Shown: positions 17,070 through 26,123 of the stretch, piece after piece
Layout: every line of letters starts with the position of its first letter
Position numbering within the stretch: position 1 is the first letter of the stretch
Assembly (NCBI GenBank): GCA_026129485.1
Contig: JAHCHY010000010.1
Location: 1 to 64,000, forward strand
Length of the DNA: 64,000 nucleotides
Reading direction: 5' to 3'
DNA from: Cyclobacteriaceae bacterium
GTDB taxonomy: Bacteria > Bacteroidota > Bacteroidia > Cytophagales > Cyclobacteriaceae
Position numbers and translations under genes: made by a program
The notes under the pieces: model-generated
What the model was told of the DNA's origin: nothing
The model's input: the letters and a program-made list of their open reading frames with translations, nothing else
Database searches by the model: none

Positions 17070-17819
17070 TTACCACGAGTTGCTTGAACCTCCTCCACCG
17101 GAAAATCCGCCTCCTCCAAAGCTACCTCCACCGCCCCACGAACCACCGGAAGAGCCGCGGCCGCCCAGCAGATTACCCAACATAGCGGCTGTCCAGTAAC
17201 CACCCATACCGCCTCCTCTGCGGTTTCTTCCCGACATAAGAATCACGAGCAGCACGATAAAAATCAACGTGCTCCACGAAGATTTTTTTCCGCGCTTTTT
17301 TGTTACGGGGTTATCATTCTTGTATTCGCCCGCTACGGCTTTGATAATAGCTTCTACACCAGCCTGTATGCCGGCTTCGTAATTGCCCTGCCTGAAATAA
17401 GGCGCAACCTCATTGCGGTTTATGCGGCTGCTTAACGCATCGGTAAGTACGCCCTCCAGCCCATAGCCTACTTCAATGCGCATCTGGCGATCCTGCATGG
17501 CTACTAGGAACAGCACACCGTTATCCTTTCCTTTTTGCCCGAGCTTCCATGCTTCAAACACGCGCACAGCATAGCCATTAATATCCTCACCATCCAGCGA
17601 GGATACAATCAATACGGCAACCTGGTTGGATGTTGAGTCGCGATGAGCTTGTAACATGGCTTCCAGCCGTGCTTTTGTGGCAGGCGAAAGCACATTGGCT
17701 TCATCATGTACCCAAACGGTATTGTGTGGCGGCACAGCCCGTTGCGCCTGTACGGTTATACCGGCCAAAATCAGGATCACAAAAAATGAAAATCGTAACA
17801 ACGTAAAGCTCCCTCTCAT
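17070..17819 (-). CDS. TPM-domain (YgcG-like) protein
   Basis: 249 residues, a close paralogue of the downstream gene: signal peptide (to about 26), TPM domain with 'VHDEANVLSPATKARLEAML' and 'GYGLEGVLTDALSSRINRNEVAPYFRQGNYEAGI', a single membrane helix near 180-198 ('LIFIVLLVILMSG'), and a Gly/Ser/Trp-rich tail ending NSW. It lies 21 nt from the downstream paralogue and 8 nt from the upstream TPM gene, so all three are one operon. Tandem duplication is evident from the nearly identical TPM core. Confidence 0.9.
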   Translation of the reverse strand: MRGSFTLLRFSFFVILILAGITVQAQRAVPPHNTVWVHDEANVLSPATKARLEAMLQAHRDSTSNQVAVLIVSSLDGEDINGYAVRVFEAWKLGQKGKDNGVLFLVAMQDRQMRIEVGYGLEGVLTDALSSRINRNEVAPYFRQGNYEAGIQAGVEAIIKAVAGEYKNDNPVTKKRGKKSSWSTLIFIVLLVILMSGRNRRGGGMGGYWTAAMLGNLLGGRGSSGGSWGGGGSFGGGGFSGGGGSSNSW

Positions 17820-17827
17820 GCAAACTC

Positions 17828-18478
17828 TTATTCCAGGCGTAAATCGTCTTTCAGCTCATTCACATCATCCGGAGTGATCACAAATCCTTTTTCCAACAAC
17901 AGGTCGCCACAGCGTGTAATGGCAGACACAATGCCATTGGTAATATGGCCTTGCTTTACGTTTTCAATTATTACCTTCACCATTGTATCCCACTCTTTCT
18001 GTTCCACCACTTTGCTGATACCCTTATCGGCCATTACAATTACCTCGTGCTCAAAAAATGAAATGAAGATCATGATGCCGGTACGCTGGCGGGTATTAAA
18101 CACTTCTTCTTCGAGGAATGCGCTTTGCGCTCTTTTAAAGGTTGCCTGATCCATGTACGACTGGCTGAGCATCATGCGTTTTGCCGGTGTTATATAATTT
18201 GCTGCCAATCCCCCCACCAAACCGCCCAATACCACAAGCGTAAAAATCAAAACCGGGTCGTACACGGCCAATGCCGGTACGTAACGATCAAAAATTACAA
18301 TCAGGGCAAACACCAAGGCTGAACAGGCCAAAGCTGCCCGGTAATTGGCGATGGTATAATGGCTGCTTTTTTCTACAAACACAGGAACAATCTCGCCTGA
18401 GATTTTACGCTCGGCTTCTTTCACAGCATTTTTGATGCGTTCCAGGTCCTGCTGACTAAATCTATCTTGAATTGACAT
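17828..18478 (-). CDS. TPM-domain membrane protein (C-terminal TPM type)
   Basis: 216 residues without signal peptide. N-terminal helical segment 'FSQQDLERIKNAVKEAERKISGEIVPVFVEKSSHY', two membrane helices near 48-95, then a segment ending in 'RTGIMIFISFFEHEVIVMADKGISKVV' that carries the second half of the TPM fold. This form commonly sits with YgcG-like proteins and LemA. Here it is the first gene of the operon and LemA is missing: the next gene upstream is on the other strand. Integral inner-membrane location expected. Confidence 0.85.
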   Translation of the reverse strand: MSIQDRFSQQDLERIKNAVKEAERKISGEIVPVFVEKSSHYTIANYRAALACSALVFALIVIFDRYVPALAVYDPVLIFTLVVLGGLVGGLAANYITPAKRMMLSQSYMDQATFKRAQSAFLEEEVFNTRQRTGIMIFISFFEHEVIVMADKGISKVVEQKEWDTMVKVIIENVKQGHITNGIVSAITRCGDLLLEKGFVITPDDVNELKDDLRLE

Positions 18479-18602
18479 AGCAACGGTGTTGAGGGAAACA
18501 AAGATAGCGGAAAAGATATTGCCTTGCAGCCGTGTTTGTAAAAAGAGAAACAGGCACGCTCTTTTTTACTGAGACATTAAAAATTGTCTTATTTTGGAAG
18601 CC

Positions 18603-20081
18603 ATGATCACCACCCTGCTCTCGCACGCCTGGAAAAAATTTGTTCGCTCTGTAGCGTTTGAAAAAGAATTAGCCACCAATATTTTCCTGGGCTTTATCGC
18701 TGTAATAGTTTTCGGCTATGCTATTGCATTCGGGTTTTTCCTGGAAAAAATTGTTACCAACGGGCTTAACCAACCCGACAGCGTGCAGTTTGTAAGCAGC
18801 CTGTTGCTTTACTATTTCGGGTTTGAGTTTATGCTGCGCTACTTCATGCAAAGCACACCGGCATTAGATGTTCAACCTTACCTGCACCTGCCGGTTAGTC
18901 GCAGGTACTTAGTGCATTACATGCTTATAAAATCTGTATTGCACCTGCTCAATTTTTTATCGCTGGTGTTATTCGCCCCGTTTGCATTTACTGCCGTAGC
19001 CGCACAACCCGGTTCTTCAGCCTGGGCCTGGCTGCTTTCCATTTACCTCCTCAGCTTATCGCTCCACTACATCGTGCTGATCTTCAAAAAAGGATTGGAC
19101 GATACCGTAACGGGGTTTCTTGCGCTTACCGGAGCAATAGGTTTGCTGGCGCTTGCCGATTATTACAACTGGTTCCGGTTATCGGCTGCATCTGCGGCCT
19201 TGTTTGAATTTATTCTTCACAACCCGGTTTCGGTCCTGGGGCTGGTGGCATTGGTACTATTGGTTTACTTTTTCAACCTCACGTATTTTCTGCGAAGCAT
19301 GTACCCCGAAGAGCTGGCGCCTCGCAGAAACTCCAACGAAAGCGCTGCCCAAAACTGGGCCTTTCTGCAAAGCTTTGGTATGCTGGGCGAATGGGCTAAC
19401 CTCGAGCTAAAGCTGATCTTGCGTAACAAGCGCCCGCGAAGCGCATTAATGTTAAGCGCTTTCTTTTTATTGTACGGGCTTATTTTTTACACCAATAAAA
19501 TTTACACGCAGGATTTGCCCGGGTTTCTTTTGTTTGTGGGGATTTTTATCACCGGCATTTTTATGATCAACTATGGCCAGTTTTTGTTTAGCTGGCAAAG
19601 CAACCATTTCGATTTTACATTAACCCGCCCGGTATCCCTTGCCCAGGTAGTAGAGTCGAAGTACTGGTTGTTAAGCACTATTACGGTAATCTGCTTTGTG
19701 CTTAGCATTCCGTATGTGTATTTCGGTTGGAATATTCTGCTCATTCACCTGGCTGCCACGCTTTTCAACATTGGGATTAATGTTTTCATCATCATGAACT
19801 TCGCTATGTGGAACCCGAAGAAAATGAACCTGGCCAAAGGCAGCATGATGAACTATGAAGGAGTTGGCGCAGCGCAATGGGTTATGGGTATTCCTATTCT
19901 CCTTTCGCCCTATGTATTTTATTTGCCCTTTAGTATAGCCGGGTACTCCACCTGGGGTGTGATTGCCGTAGGAGTTGCCGGCCTTCTTGGGTTGGCTTTC
20001 CGCTCCCGCTTATTAACATTTACCACAAACCGGTTGCAGGCCCGCAGGTATGCCATTGCTGCCGGCTTCCGAAAAGATTAA
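18603..20081 (+). CDS. DUF5687 multi-spanning ABC-2-type permease
   Basis: 492 residues from ATG 18603 (an earlier TTG at 18594 is in frame but unlikely). About ten membrane helices; the opening 'LLSHAWKKFVRSVAFEKELATNIFLGF' and 'FNLTYFLRSMYPEELAPRR' fit DUF5687, a Bacteroidota family that partners ABC ATPases. The ATPase gene follows after 2 nt, consistent with an exporter made of these two products. Substrate unknown; the third gene encodes an exported S51 peptidase. Confidence 0.88.
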   Translation: MITTLLSHAWKKFVRSVAFEKELATNIFLGFIAVIVFGYAIAFGFFLEKIVTNGLNQPDSVQFVSSLLLYYFGFEFMLRYFMQSTPALDVQPYLHLPVSRRYLVHYMLIKSVLHLLNFLSLVLFAPFAFTAVAAQPGSSAWAWLLSIYLLSLSLHYIVLIFKKGLDDTVTGFLALTGAIGLLALADYYNWFRLSAASAALFEFILHNPVSVLGLVALVLLVYFFNLTYFLRSMYPEELAPRRNSNESAAQNWAFLQSFGMLGEWANLELKLILRNKRPRSALMLSAFFLLYGLIFYTNKIYTQDLPGFLLFVGIFITGIFMINYGQFLFSWQSNHFDFTLTRPVSLAQVVESKYWLLSTITVICFVLSIPYVYFGWNILLIHLAATLFNIGINVFIIMNFAMWNPKKMNLAKGSMMNYEGVGAAQWVMGIPILLSPYVFYLPFSIAGYSTWGVIAVGVAGLLGLAFRSRLLTFTTNRLQARRYAIAAGFRKD

Positions 20082-20083
20082 AT

Positions 20084-20779
20084 ATGATGATTGCTGTTTC
20101 TTCATTAACCAAAACGTACGGCAGCGAGCCCGTGGTGAACATTCCCAGCCTGAGCATCCGCAAAGGCGAAAGCTTTGGCCTTGTGGGAAACAACGGGGCC
20201 GGTAAAACCACTTTGTTCCGGATGATTCTTGATCTGATCCGGCCCACGCAGGGCACCGTTACAATTGATGGCAGGAATGTTCAGGGCAACGATGACTGGA
20301 AGCACTATGTAGGTTCGTATCTCGATGAAAATTTCCTGATCCCTTATCTCACGCCTGATGAGTACTTCAAATTTGTAGGCAAGCTGCATCAATACAGCGA
20401 TGCTGATCTTGGCCAGTTTCTTCAGAAGTTTGAAGAGCTGTTCAATGATGAGATAACCGGGAAGAAAAAGCACATTGGCGATCTGTCGAAAGGAAATTTA
20501 AAGAAGGTAGGCATTGCGGCAGCATTTATTGGCAATCCGCAGGTAGTAATCCTGGATGAGCCCTTCGAGAATCTTGACCCCACATCGCAAATCCGCCTGA
20601 AGCGACTCCTGCAGCAGGAACGCGAAGCACGTTCGGTTACTTACCTGGTATCCAGCCATGATCTGAACCACGTAACGGAAATATGCGGCCGCATTGTGGT
20701 GCTGGAAAAAGGGCAGGTGGTAAAAGACATAGAGGGCGAAGATTTGCTGGCGCAATTAGAAGAATATTTTAAGGCTTAA
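20084..20779 (+). CDS. ABC transporter ATP-binding protein
   Basis: 231 residues with a complete nucleotide-binding domain: Walker A 'GNNGAGKTT' at 35-43, a signature of the ABC-2 type 'LSKGNLKKV' near 134, Walker B 'VVILDEPFENLDP' near 155, and the switch His in 'SSHDLNH'. It starts 2 nt after the DUF5687 gene and ends 1 nt before the peptidase gene, so translation is probably coupled. It should energise the DUF5687 permease. Confidence 0.95.
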   Translation: MMIAVSSLTKTYGSEPVVNIPSLSIRKGESFGLVGNNGAGKTTLFRMILDLIRPTQGTVTIDGRNVQGNDDWKHYVGSYLDENFLIPYLTPDEYFKFVGKLHQYSDADLGQFLQKFEELFNDEITGKKKHIGDLSKGNLKKVGIAAAFIGNPQVVILDEPFENLDPTSQIRLKRLLQQEREARSVTYLVSSHDLNHVTEICGRIVVLEKGQVVKDIEGEDLLAQLEEYFKA

Positions 20780-20780
20780 G

Positions 20781-21767
20781 ATGAAAACTATATTTGCTGT
20801 TCTGTTCTTACTATCATCTTTCGTTCAGGCACAGGATTCATTGCGTGTAAGCATCGGCAGAGTGGGCTCTCCGAATGACACGCTTACTAAAACACAGCCC
20901 GGATTTGTGTTGGCCGGTGGCGGTAAGGATGTAGATGCAGCGATGAAGTGGTTGCTTGAGCGTAGTGGAGGTGGCGATGTGGTGATCATTCGGGCGTCTG
21001 GTTCTACCGGCTATAACGATTATCTTTTTGAGCTGGGTAAAGTAAATTCTGTTGAAACTTTGCTGATCGATTCGCGCGAAAAAGCAGCACGACCTGAAAC
21101 CGCTGAAAAAATCAGGAATGCCGAAGCTTTGTTTATTGCCGGTGGCGATCAATGGAATTATGTAAAGTACTGGAAGGATACTGAAGTATCGAAAGCTATT
21201 TCGTACCTGATTGAGGAGAAGAAAGCGCCCGTTGGCGGAACCAGTGCCGGGTGTGCCGTGCTTAGCGAATTCATCTTTGATGCACAGTTTGATACGGTAC
21301 TCTCACCGGATGCACTGGCTAACCCGTACACTCAGGCGGTAAGTATTTCCAAAAGCTTTATTTCAATTCCTGTTCTGAAAAATACGATTGCCGATCAGCA
21401 CTATTCACAACGCAAAAGACAGGGACGACACGTTACCTTTATGGCCCGCATAATGCAGGATTTTAAAATTGATAATCCGAAAGGAATTGCTGCTGACGAA
21501 CGGACCGCAGTTTGTATTGATGCTGAAGGGGATGCGTTTGTGTTCGGATCGGGAAAAGCTTTTTTTCTGACGGCAAATAAAAAACCGGAGCAATGCTCAC
21601 CCGACAAGCCACTTACGTGGAATCAGAAAGGTATGGCTGTAGCCGTTTGGAGTTACCAGGCGACTGAACAGGGTACGCGTGCATTCAATCTCAACCGGTG
21701 GCCAACCCAACCGCAGGAATACTGGAGCGCACGGGAAGGAAATTTAGTTCAGGCGGAAAATCACTGA
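20781..21767 (+). CDS. Cyanophycinase-like S51 peptidase, exported
   Basis: 328 residues with a signal peptide (to about residue 18, VQAQ). The serine-nucleophile elbow 'GGTSAGCAV' (Ser155) and 'IAGGDQWNYVKYW' are the hallmarks of family S51/cyanophycinase. Cyanophycinase cleaves multi-L-arginyl-poly-L-aspartate, but exported members in heterotrophs may act on other peptides or on polymer from outside. No cyanophycin synthetase gene lies in the window. Third gene of the DUF5687-ATPase operon. Confidence 0.9.
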   Translation: MKTIFAVLFLLSSFVQAQDSLRVSIGRVGSPNDTLTKTQPGFVLAGGGKDVDAAMKWLLERSGGGDVVIIRASGSTGYNDYLFELGKVNSVETLLIDSREKAARPETAEKIRNAEALFIAGGDQWNYVKYWKDTEVSKAISYLIEEKKAPVGGTSAGCAVLSEFIFDAQFDTVLSPDALANPYTQAVSISKSFISIPVLKNTIADQHYSQRKRQGRHVTFMARIMQDFKIDNPKGIAADERTAVCIDAEGDAFVFGSGKAFFLTANKKPEQCSPDKPLTWNQKGMAVAVWSYQATEQGTRAFNLNRWPTQPQEYWSAREGNLVQAENH

Positions 21768-22870
21768 ACAGGCTTCCACCATTCCATTTTTGGTAATTCC
21801 TTACCCAGTATAACCGGCTCGCCAATGCGCGGTGTGGTGGTGATTACATTCAGCTCTTTTGCCTTAACTGTAGCGCGGTCGATCGGATCTTTCCAGGCAT
21901 GATTGGCTAACACAAACTTTCCCCAATGCACGGGCATCAGCACTTCTGCTTTCAGATCAACGCTGGCCTGCACGGTTTGTTCCGGCATCATGTGAATGCT
22001 GGGCCACTGCCGGTCGTACTGTCCGCACTCTAACAAAGCGAGATCGAACGGCCCGAATTTTTCACCAATTGTTTTGAAGGCTGGGTCATAGCCGGAATCG
22101 CCACCAATAAATAAATTGTGCGCACCTGCCTTCAATACATAAGAAGTCCACAATGTTTTGTTGCGCGTAAACCCGCGACCGGAAAAATGGCGCGCGGGTG
22201 TGGCCGTGATTTGGACATCGGCAAAAGCCGTAAGCGAATCCCACCAGTCGAGCTCAGTTATATTGTCTTCCGGCACACCCCAATATTCCAGGTGCTCACC
22301 CACACCGAGGGGAACTACAAATTTTGCCGCTTTTGATTTTAACGCTGCAATGCTGTTATAATCGAGATGATCGTAGTGGTCGTGCGTAATCAGGATCAAA
22401 TCAAGTTGGGGAAAATCATCCGGCCCATATACCCGTGCGCCATTAAATGATTTGGAACCGAGGTACTGAACAGGTGATGGCCTGTCGCTGAATACCGGAT
22501 CGATAAGAATGCGCTTGCCCGAAATCAGCAGCAGGTAGCTCGAATGACCAAACCAGATCAAAGCCGGGTTTTCCGATTGAAACGTATGGAGGTCTGTTTT
22601 TATAACGGGTACGGCTGCCAGCGGATATTGATCGGGTTTGGTTTTCAAAAACTCGCGCAGCATGGAGAAGTAAGAGGTGCCTTCAGCCAGCATGTGCGTT
22701 TCGGTAAGGTTCTGAAAGCTTCCGTTGCGATAGTTGGGCGATTGTTCAATGCGTTGCTGGCGTTCGCCACGCGGCAGCTTGCCAAAAGATTTTTGTTGCA
22801 TAAAGAGAATGATGGATACGCTTAATAGAATAACCAAAATAGCTATTCCCTTCAGGATTTTTCTTAGCAT
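21761..22870 (-). CDS. MBL-fold metallohydrolase (NAPE-PLD/UlaG-like)
   Basis: 369 residues: an N-terminal membrane anchor (residues 5-27), then the metallo-beta-lactamase fold with 'ALIWFGHSSYLL', the HxHxDH metal motif 'LITHDHYDHLDY', 'GGDSGYDPAFK' and 'MPVHWGKFVL'. The order of motifs is that of the phospholipase D-type/UlaG-like branch, which hydrolyses phosphodiesters or lactones. Expected to be attached to the inner membrane, facing the periplasm. Its last codons overlap the end of the convergent peptidase gene by 7 nt. Confidence 0.92.
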   Translation of the reverse strand: MLRKILKGIAILVILLSVSIILFMQQKSFGKLPRGERQQRIEQSPNYRNGSFQNLTETHMLAEGTSYFSMLREFLKTKPDQYPLAAVPVIKTDLHTFQSENPALIWFGHSSYLLLISGKRILIDPVFSDRPSPVQYLGSKSFNGARVYGPDDFPQLDLILITHDHYDHLDYNSIAALKSKAAKFVVPLGVGEHLEYWGVPEDNITELDWWDSLTAFADVQITATPARHFSGRGFTRNKTLWTSYVLKAGAHNLFIGGDSGYDPAFKTIGEKFGPFDLALLECGQYDRQWPSIHMMPEQTVQASVDLKAEVLMPVHWGKFVLANHAWKDPIDRATVKAKELNVITTTPRIGEPVILGKELPKMEWWKPVQ

Positions 22871-22921
22871 ACGGGTAAGGACGAGATAAATGAAGGTTTA
22901 GTCTACAATCGAATGGAAAAA

Positions 22922-24259
22922 TTAAATCTCTTTTCCCCGCCATTTGCCCGACTTCATATAAAAGAATGCCATCGAAAACATGCTGAGCCAGTACACCCAT
23001 TCACTACCCCAGCCCCAGGCTACGGAAAGATTCAGGTATTCGAGCACTATGTAGACATACACTACATAAATTGTAATCGTGATCAGCTCAATCATCAGGT
23101 TTACGCGCGAGTTGCCTGTGCCCGTTACCGCATTCAGCCAGATGGTACCGAACGACATCATGAGCAGGGCAACCGAAACAATGCGCACAATGGGTACTGC
23201 CTCCGCAATAAATTCATCGCCCTGGCTATAGAACGACAAAAACCATTCAGGAATAAGATTCAGAACAATGAAAATAAAAAAGCTGATGCCCAAACTCATT
23301 CTCACAATCTTGCGGATAAGCGGCATCACTTCTTCCGTTCTGCCCTGCCCGATGATGTTACTCACCATAGTATTGGTAGTGGCTGCAAACGCCCAGCAGA
23401 AAATGCCAAACAGCCCGAAGATGTTGCGCATGGTGTTGCTGATAGCGAGCGCACGCGGCCCGTGGTGCTCTACCAGGATATAAAAGTATTCCCAGCTCAT
23501 AATGCTGATGGCGAACTGGGCAATGAGCGGGGCCGAGATTGTTAAGATTAACCTGGTGATCGAAAAATCAATTTTGGTTTGCTCATACAAGGCAAATGAT
23601 CTATGAATACCCTTGATGTGAATCACAGCATAAATTACAAGCAACCCCGATGCTTCTGCAATGATGGAAGCATAGGCAGCGCCATTAAACCCTATTGCCG
23701 GAAAACCGAAATGACCGAAGATCATCGCGTAGTCTAACACGATGTTCACAAGCGCTTCCGCCAGCGTTCCCCAGATCAGAAAACGGGTTTGGTTGGTGCC
23801 CACCAGCAAGGCATTACGCATGACATATAAATAGAGAAAAGGCAAACCCCAGATGCGGATCAGCAAAAAATGGATTACTTGGTCGGCAATGGCGGCATCA
23901 TGAATAAACGCGCGCATGACTACGGGCGCGAACAGGTAGGTTATACCAATGCCCATCGCAGCAATGGTTAACGCAACCCACACCCCGTTATAAAACAGCC
24001 TGCCTATTTCCTTGGGTAAATTTTGTCCGGCCCTGCGGGCAATAAGCGCCTGCAAGCCGTTGTTCAGGCCATTACCGATTACCGCAAAAATGAGGTAATA
24101 CACCCCGGTAATACCAGCACTGGCTAATTCTTGCTCGCCCAGCATGCCCAGGAAAACATTGTTGGTAATAAAATTGATCTGCGGCACCAGCATAGCCAGG
24201 GAAATGGGCAATGCCATGAATAAAATTTGTTTGTAGCCGGTATTTAAGCGCAGTTCCAT
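22922..24259 (-). CDS. MATE-family efflux transporter
   Basis: About 445 residues and twelve membrane helices; the start ATG 24259 (MELRLNTGYKQILFMALPIS) fits the family. Longer in-frame reading up to 24346 would add a tail that runs through an inverted repeat, so it is rejected. Segments 'MLVPQINFITNNVFLGMLGEQELA' and 'GNGLNNGLQALIARRAGQN' are typical of the first and second MATE helices. It should exchange cations for drugs or metabolites. It is divergent from the DUF885 peptidase gene. Confidence 0.92.
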   Translation of the reverse strand: MELRLNTGYKQILFMALPISLAMLVPQINFITNNVFLGMLGEQELASAGITGVYYLIFAVIGNGLNNGLQALIARRAGQNLPKEIGRLFYNGVWVALTIAAMGIGITYLFAPVVMRAFIHDAAIADQVIHFLLIRIWGLPFLYLYVMRNALLVGTNQTRFLIWGTLAEALVNIVLDYAMIFGHFGFPAIGFNGAAYASIIAEASGLLVIYAVIHIKGIHRSFALYEQTKIDFSITRLILTISAPLIAQFAISIMSWEYFYILVEHHGPRALAISNTMRNIFGLFGIFCWAFAATTNTMVSNIIGQGRTEEVMPLIRKIVRMSLGISFFIFIVLNLIPEWFLSFYSQGDEFIAEAVPIVRIVSVALLMMSFGTIWLNAVTGTGNSRVNLMIELITITIYVVYVYIVLEYLNLSVAWGWGSEWVYWLSMFSMAFFYMKSGKWRGKEI

Positions 24260-24287
24260 AAAACGGGTGCGAAGGTAATAATCTTCT

Positions 24288-24364
24288 GTGTGCCCTATGT
24301 ACCTATGTGGTTGGTAAAATTTTAAACACATAGAAACATAAGACACATGGGCTTAAATTTTACC
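24288..24364. repeat. Interleaved inverted repeats in a divergent promoter gap
   Basis: Two inverted repeats share this gap. The first joins the TATGTG-rich words at 24288-24309 with the CACATAG-rich words at 24327-24352. The second joins GGTAAAATTT at 24313-24322 with AAATTTTACC at 24355-24364, a perfect 10-bp match. The arms belong to the same word family as the hairpins at 5.7 and 48.7 kb. A regulatory role for the two divergent genes is possible. Confidence 0.55.
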
Positions 24365-24426
24365 GTCTGTCAACATGGTTGATAACCGTTTCAAAATCTT
24401 TTTTAGCTTTCCCAAAACCTTACCTT

Positions 24427-26118
24427 ATGCGCTTCCTTACCTTACTCCTTTTGTTCAGTTGTACGCTTGCCTTCGGCCAAGCTGAAATGCCCAGCGAGGT
24501 TTACCCGTTAATTGTGCAATACGAGGCCGACCGCGGCAGCCTGCAACGCTTCTACTTTGTGCAAGGCTCGCCCGAACGCAGGGAGCGGTTCACACAGTTT
24601 CATAAAGATTACTTAGCGCGCCTGCAGCAATTGCCATTCGAAAGTTTTTCCATTGGTGGTAAGGTGGACTACATTATGATGAAGCGTATTTTTGAAAATG
24701 AGCTTACCCTGCTGGCACAGGAAGAAAAAGAAGTGCAACAGGTAAGCAAGCTTACGGCTTATGCAAACCCGGTTTACGAAATCGAGAAAAAGCGCAGACG
24801 CGGCTTACATCTGGAAAGTGAAGAGGTTGCACAACAATTAAACAGCATCAAAAAAAATATTCAGGCAGCACAACAAAAGCTTGCGCAGGAACCTAACCTT
24901 ACGGTTGCATTGGCCAACCGCGCAGCCGAGATTATTGGCGGTCAGCAGGCTGCCCTTAAAAGTGTGTTTGAATTTTACGATGGGTACGATCCGCAGTTTA
25001 CCTGGTGGGTAAAAAGACCGTACCAGCAATTGGACAGTACACTTACTAAATATGCCGGAGCGCTCAAAAACAAAATCGACCCGGCCACGCGCCCGAAAGA
25101 CGATGGCAGCGGCATTATCGGTAATCCTATCGGTCGCGATGAGCTGTTGCGCCTGCTTCAGCTCGACATGATTCCCTACTCGCCCGAAGAGCTGGTAAAC
25201 ATTGCCAACAAGGAATTTGCATGGTGCGATGCCGAGCTGTTAAAAGCTTCGCGCGAAATGGGCTTTGGCGATAACTGGAAAGCCGCGCAGGAAAAAGTAA
25301 AGCAGGCTTACGTGCCGGAAGGTCATCAGCCCGAAGCCATGCTGAAGCTGTATGATGAATCGGTAACATTTCTAAAGAAGCACGACCTGATCACCATTCC
25401 GCCTATTGCAGAAGAAACATGGCGTATGCGCATGATGCCTCCGCGTCAGCAACTAATCAGTCCGTTCTTTTTAGGTGGCGAAGTGCTGCAGATCGCTTAC
25501 CCGACTGATGCGATGAGCCATGAAGATAAATTGATGAGCATGCGCGGAAACAACCCGCACTTTTCGCGTGCAACTGTACACCATGAATTAATTGCGGGCC
25601 ATCACCTGCAAGGCTTTATGAATAACCGCAATAAAACTTACCGGCATTACCGCACACCTTTCTGGACAGAAGGCTGGGCGTTGTATTGGGAGTTGGTTTT
25701 GTGGGACATGAATTTTCCGCGCGGCCCCGAAGATAAGATCGGTATGCTCTTCTGGCGTATGCACCGCTGTGCGCGGATTATCTTTTCGCTCAATTATCAT
25801 TTAGGTAAGTGGACACCGCAGCAGTGCATCGACTTCCTGGTAGATCGTGTAGGGTTTGAACGCGCCAATGCCGAAGCGGAGGTACGCAGAAGCTTTACCG
25901 CCAACTATGGCCCGCTGTATCAGTTAGCGTACATGACGGGCGCTTTTCAGTTTTATGCCCTTAAAAAAGAGCTGGTAGATAGCGGCAAGATGACGTACAA
26001 GCAATATCACGATGCCGTGCTGCGCGAGAACTCCATGCCGGTTGAAATGGTACGCGCCATCTTAACCAACCAGCCGCTTACGCGCGATTTTAAAACCACC
26101 TGGAAGTTTTATAAGTAA
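24427..26118 (+). CDS. DUF885 family zinc peptidase-like protein, exported
   Basis: 563 residues from ATG 24427, which starts a signal peptide (MRFLTLLLLFSCTLAFGQ). An upstream TTG-type start at 24379 would spoil it. The C-terminal half has the metal-binding helix 'VHHELIAGHHLQGFM' (HExxxGHH type) and the downstream 'FWTEGWALYWE' with its glutamate ligand, as in other DUF885 proteins, which are related to M3/M32 metallopeptidases. The N-terminal half is helical and mostly structural. Periplasmic peptidase is the likely role. The amino acid permease starts 5 nt downstream, hinting at peptide use. Confidence 0.9.
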   Translation: MRFLTLLLLFSCTLAFGQAEMPSEVYPLIVQYEADRGSLQRFYFVQGSPERRERFTQFHKDYLARLQQLPFESFSIGGKVDYIMMKRIFENELTLLAQEEKEVQQVSKLTAYANPVYEIEKKRRRGLHLESEEVAQQLNSIKKNIQAAQQKLAQEPNLTVALANRAAEIIGGQQAALKSVFEFYDGYDPQFTWWVKRPYQQLDSTLTKYAGALKNKIDPATRPKDDGSGIIGNPIGRDELLRLLQLDMIPYSPEELVNIANKEFAWCDAELLKASREMGFGDNWKAAQEKVKQAYVPEGHQPEAMLKLYDESVTFLKKHDLITIPPIAEETWRMRMMPPRQQLISPFFLGGEVLQIAYPTDAMSHEDKLMSMRGNNPHFSRATVHHELIAGHHLQGFMNNRNKTYRHYRTPFWTEGWALYWELVLWDMNFPRGPEDKIGMLFWRMHRCARIIFSLNYHLGKWTPQQCIDFLVDRVGFERANAEAEVRRSFTANYGPLYQLAYMTGAFQFYALKKELVDSGKMTYKQYHDAVLRENSMPVEMVRAILTNQPLTRDFKTTWKFYK

Positions 26119-26123
26119 AGCCT

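Noticed and set aside
22913-23545. 210-codon plus-strand frame opposite the MATE gene
   Set aside because: Composition is His/Arg-rich as expected for an antisense shadow of a membrane protein gene.
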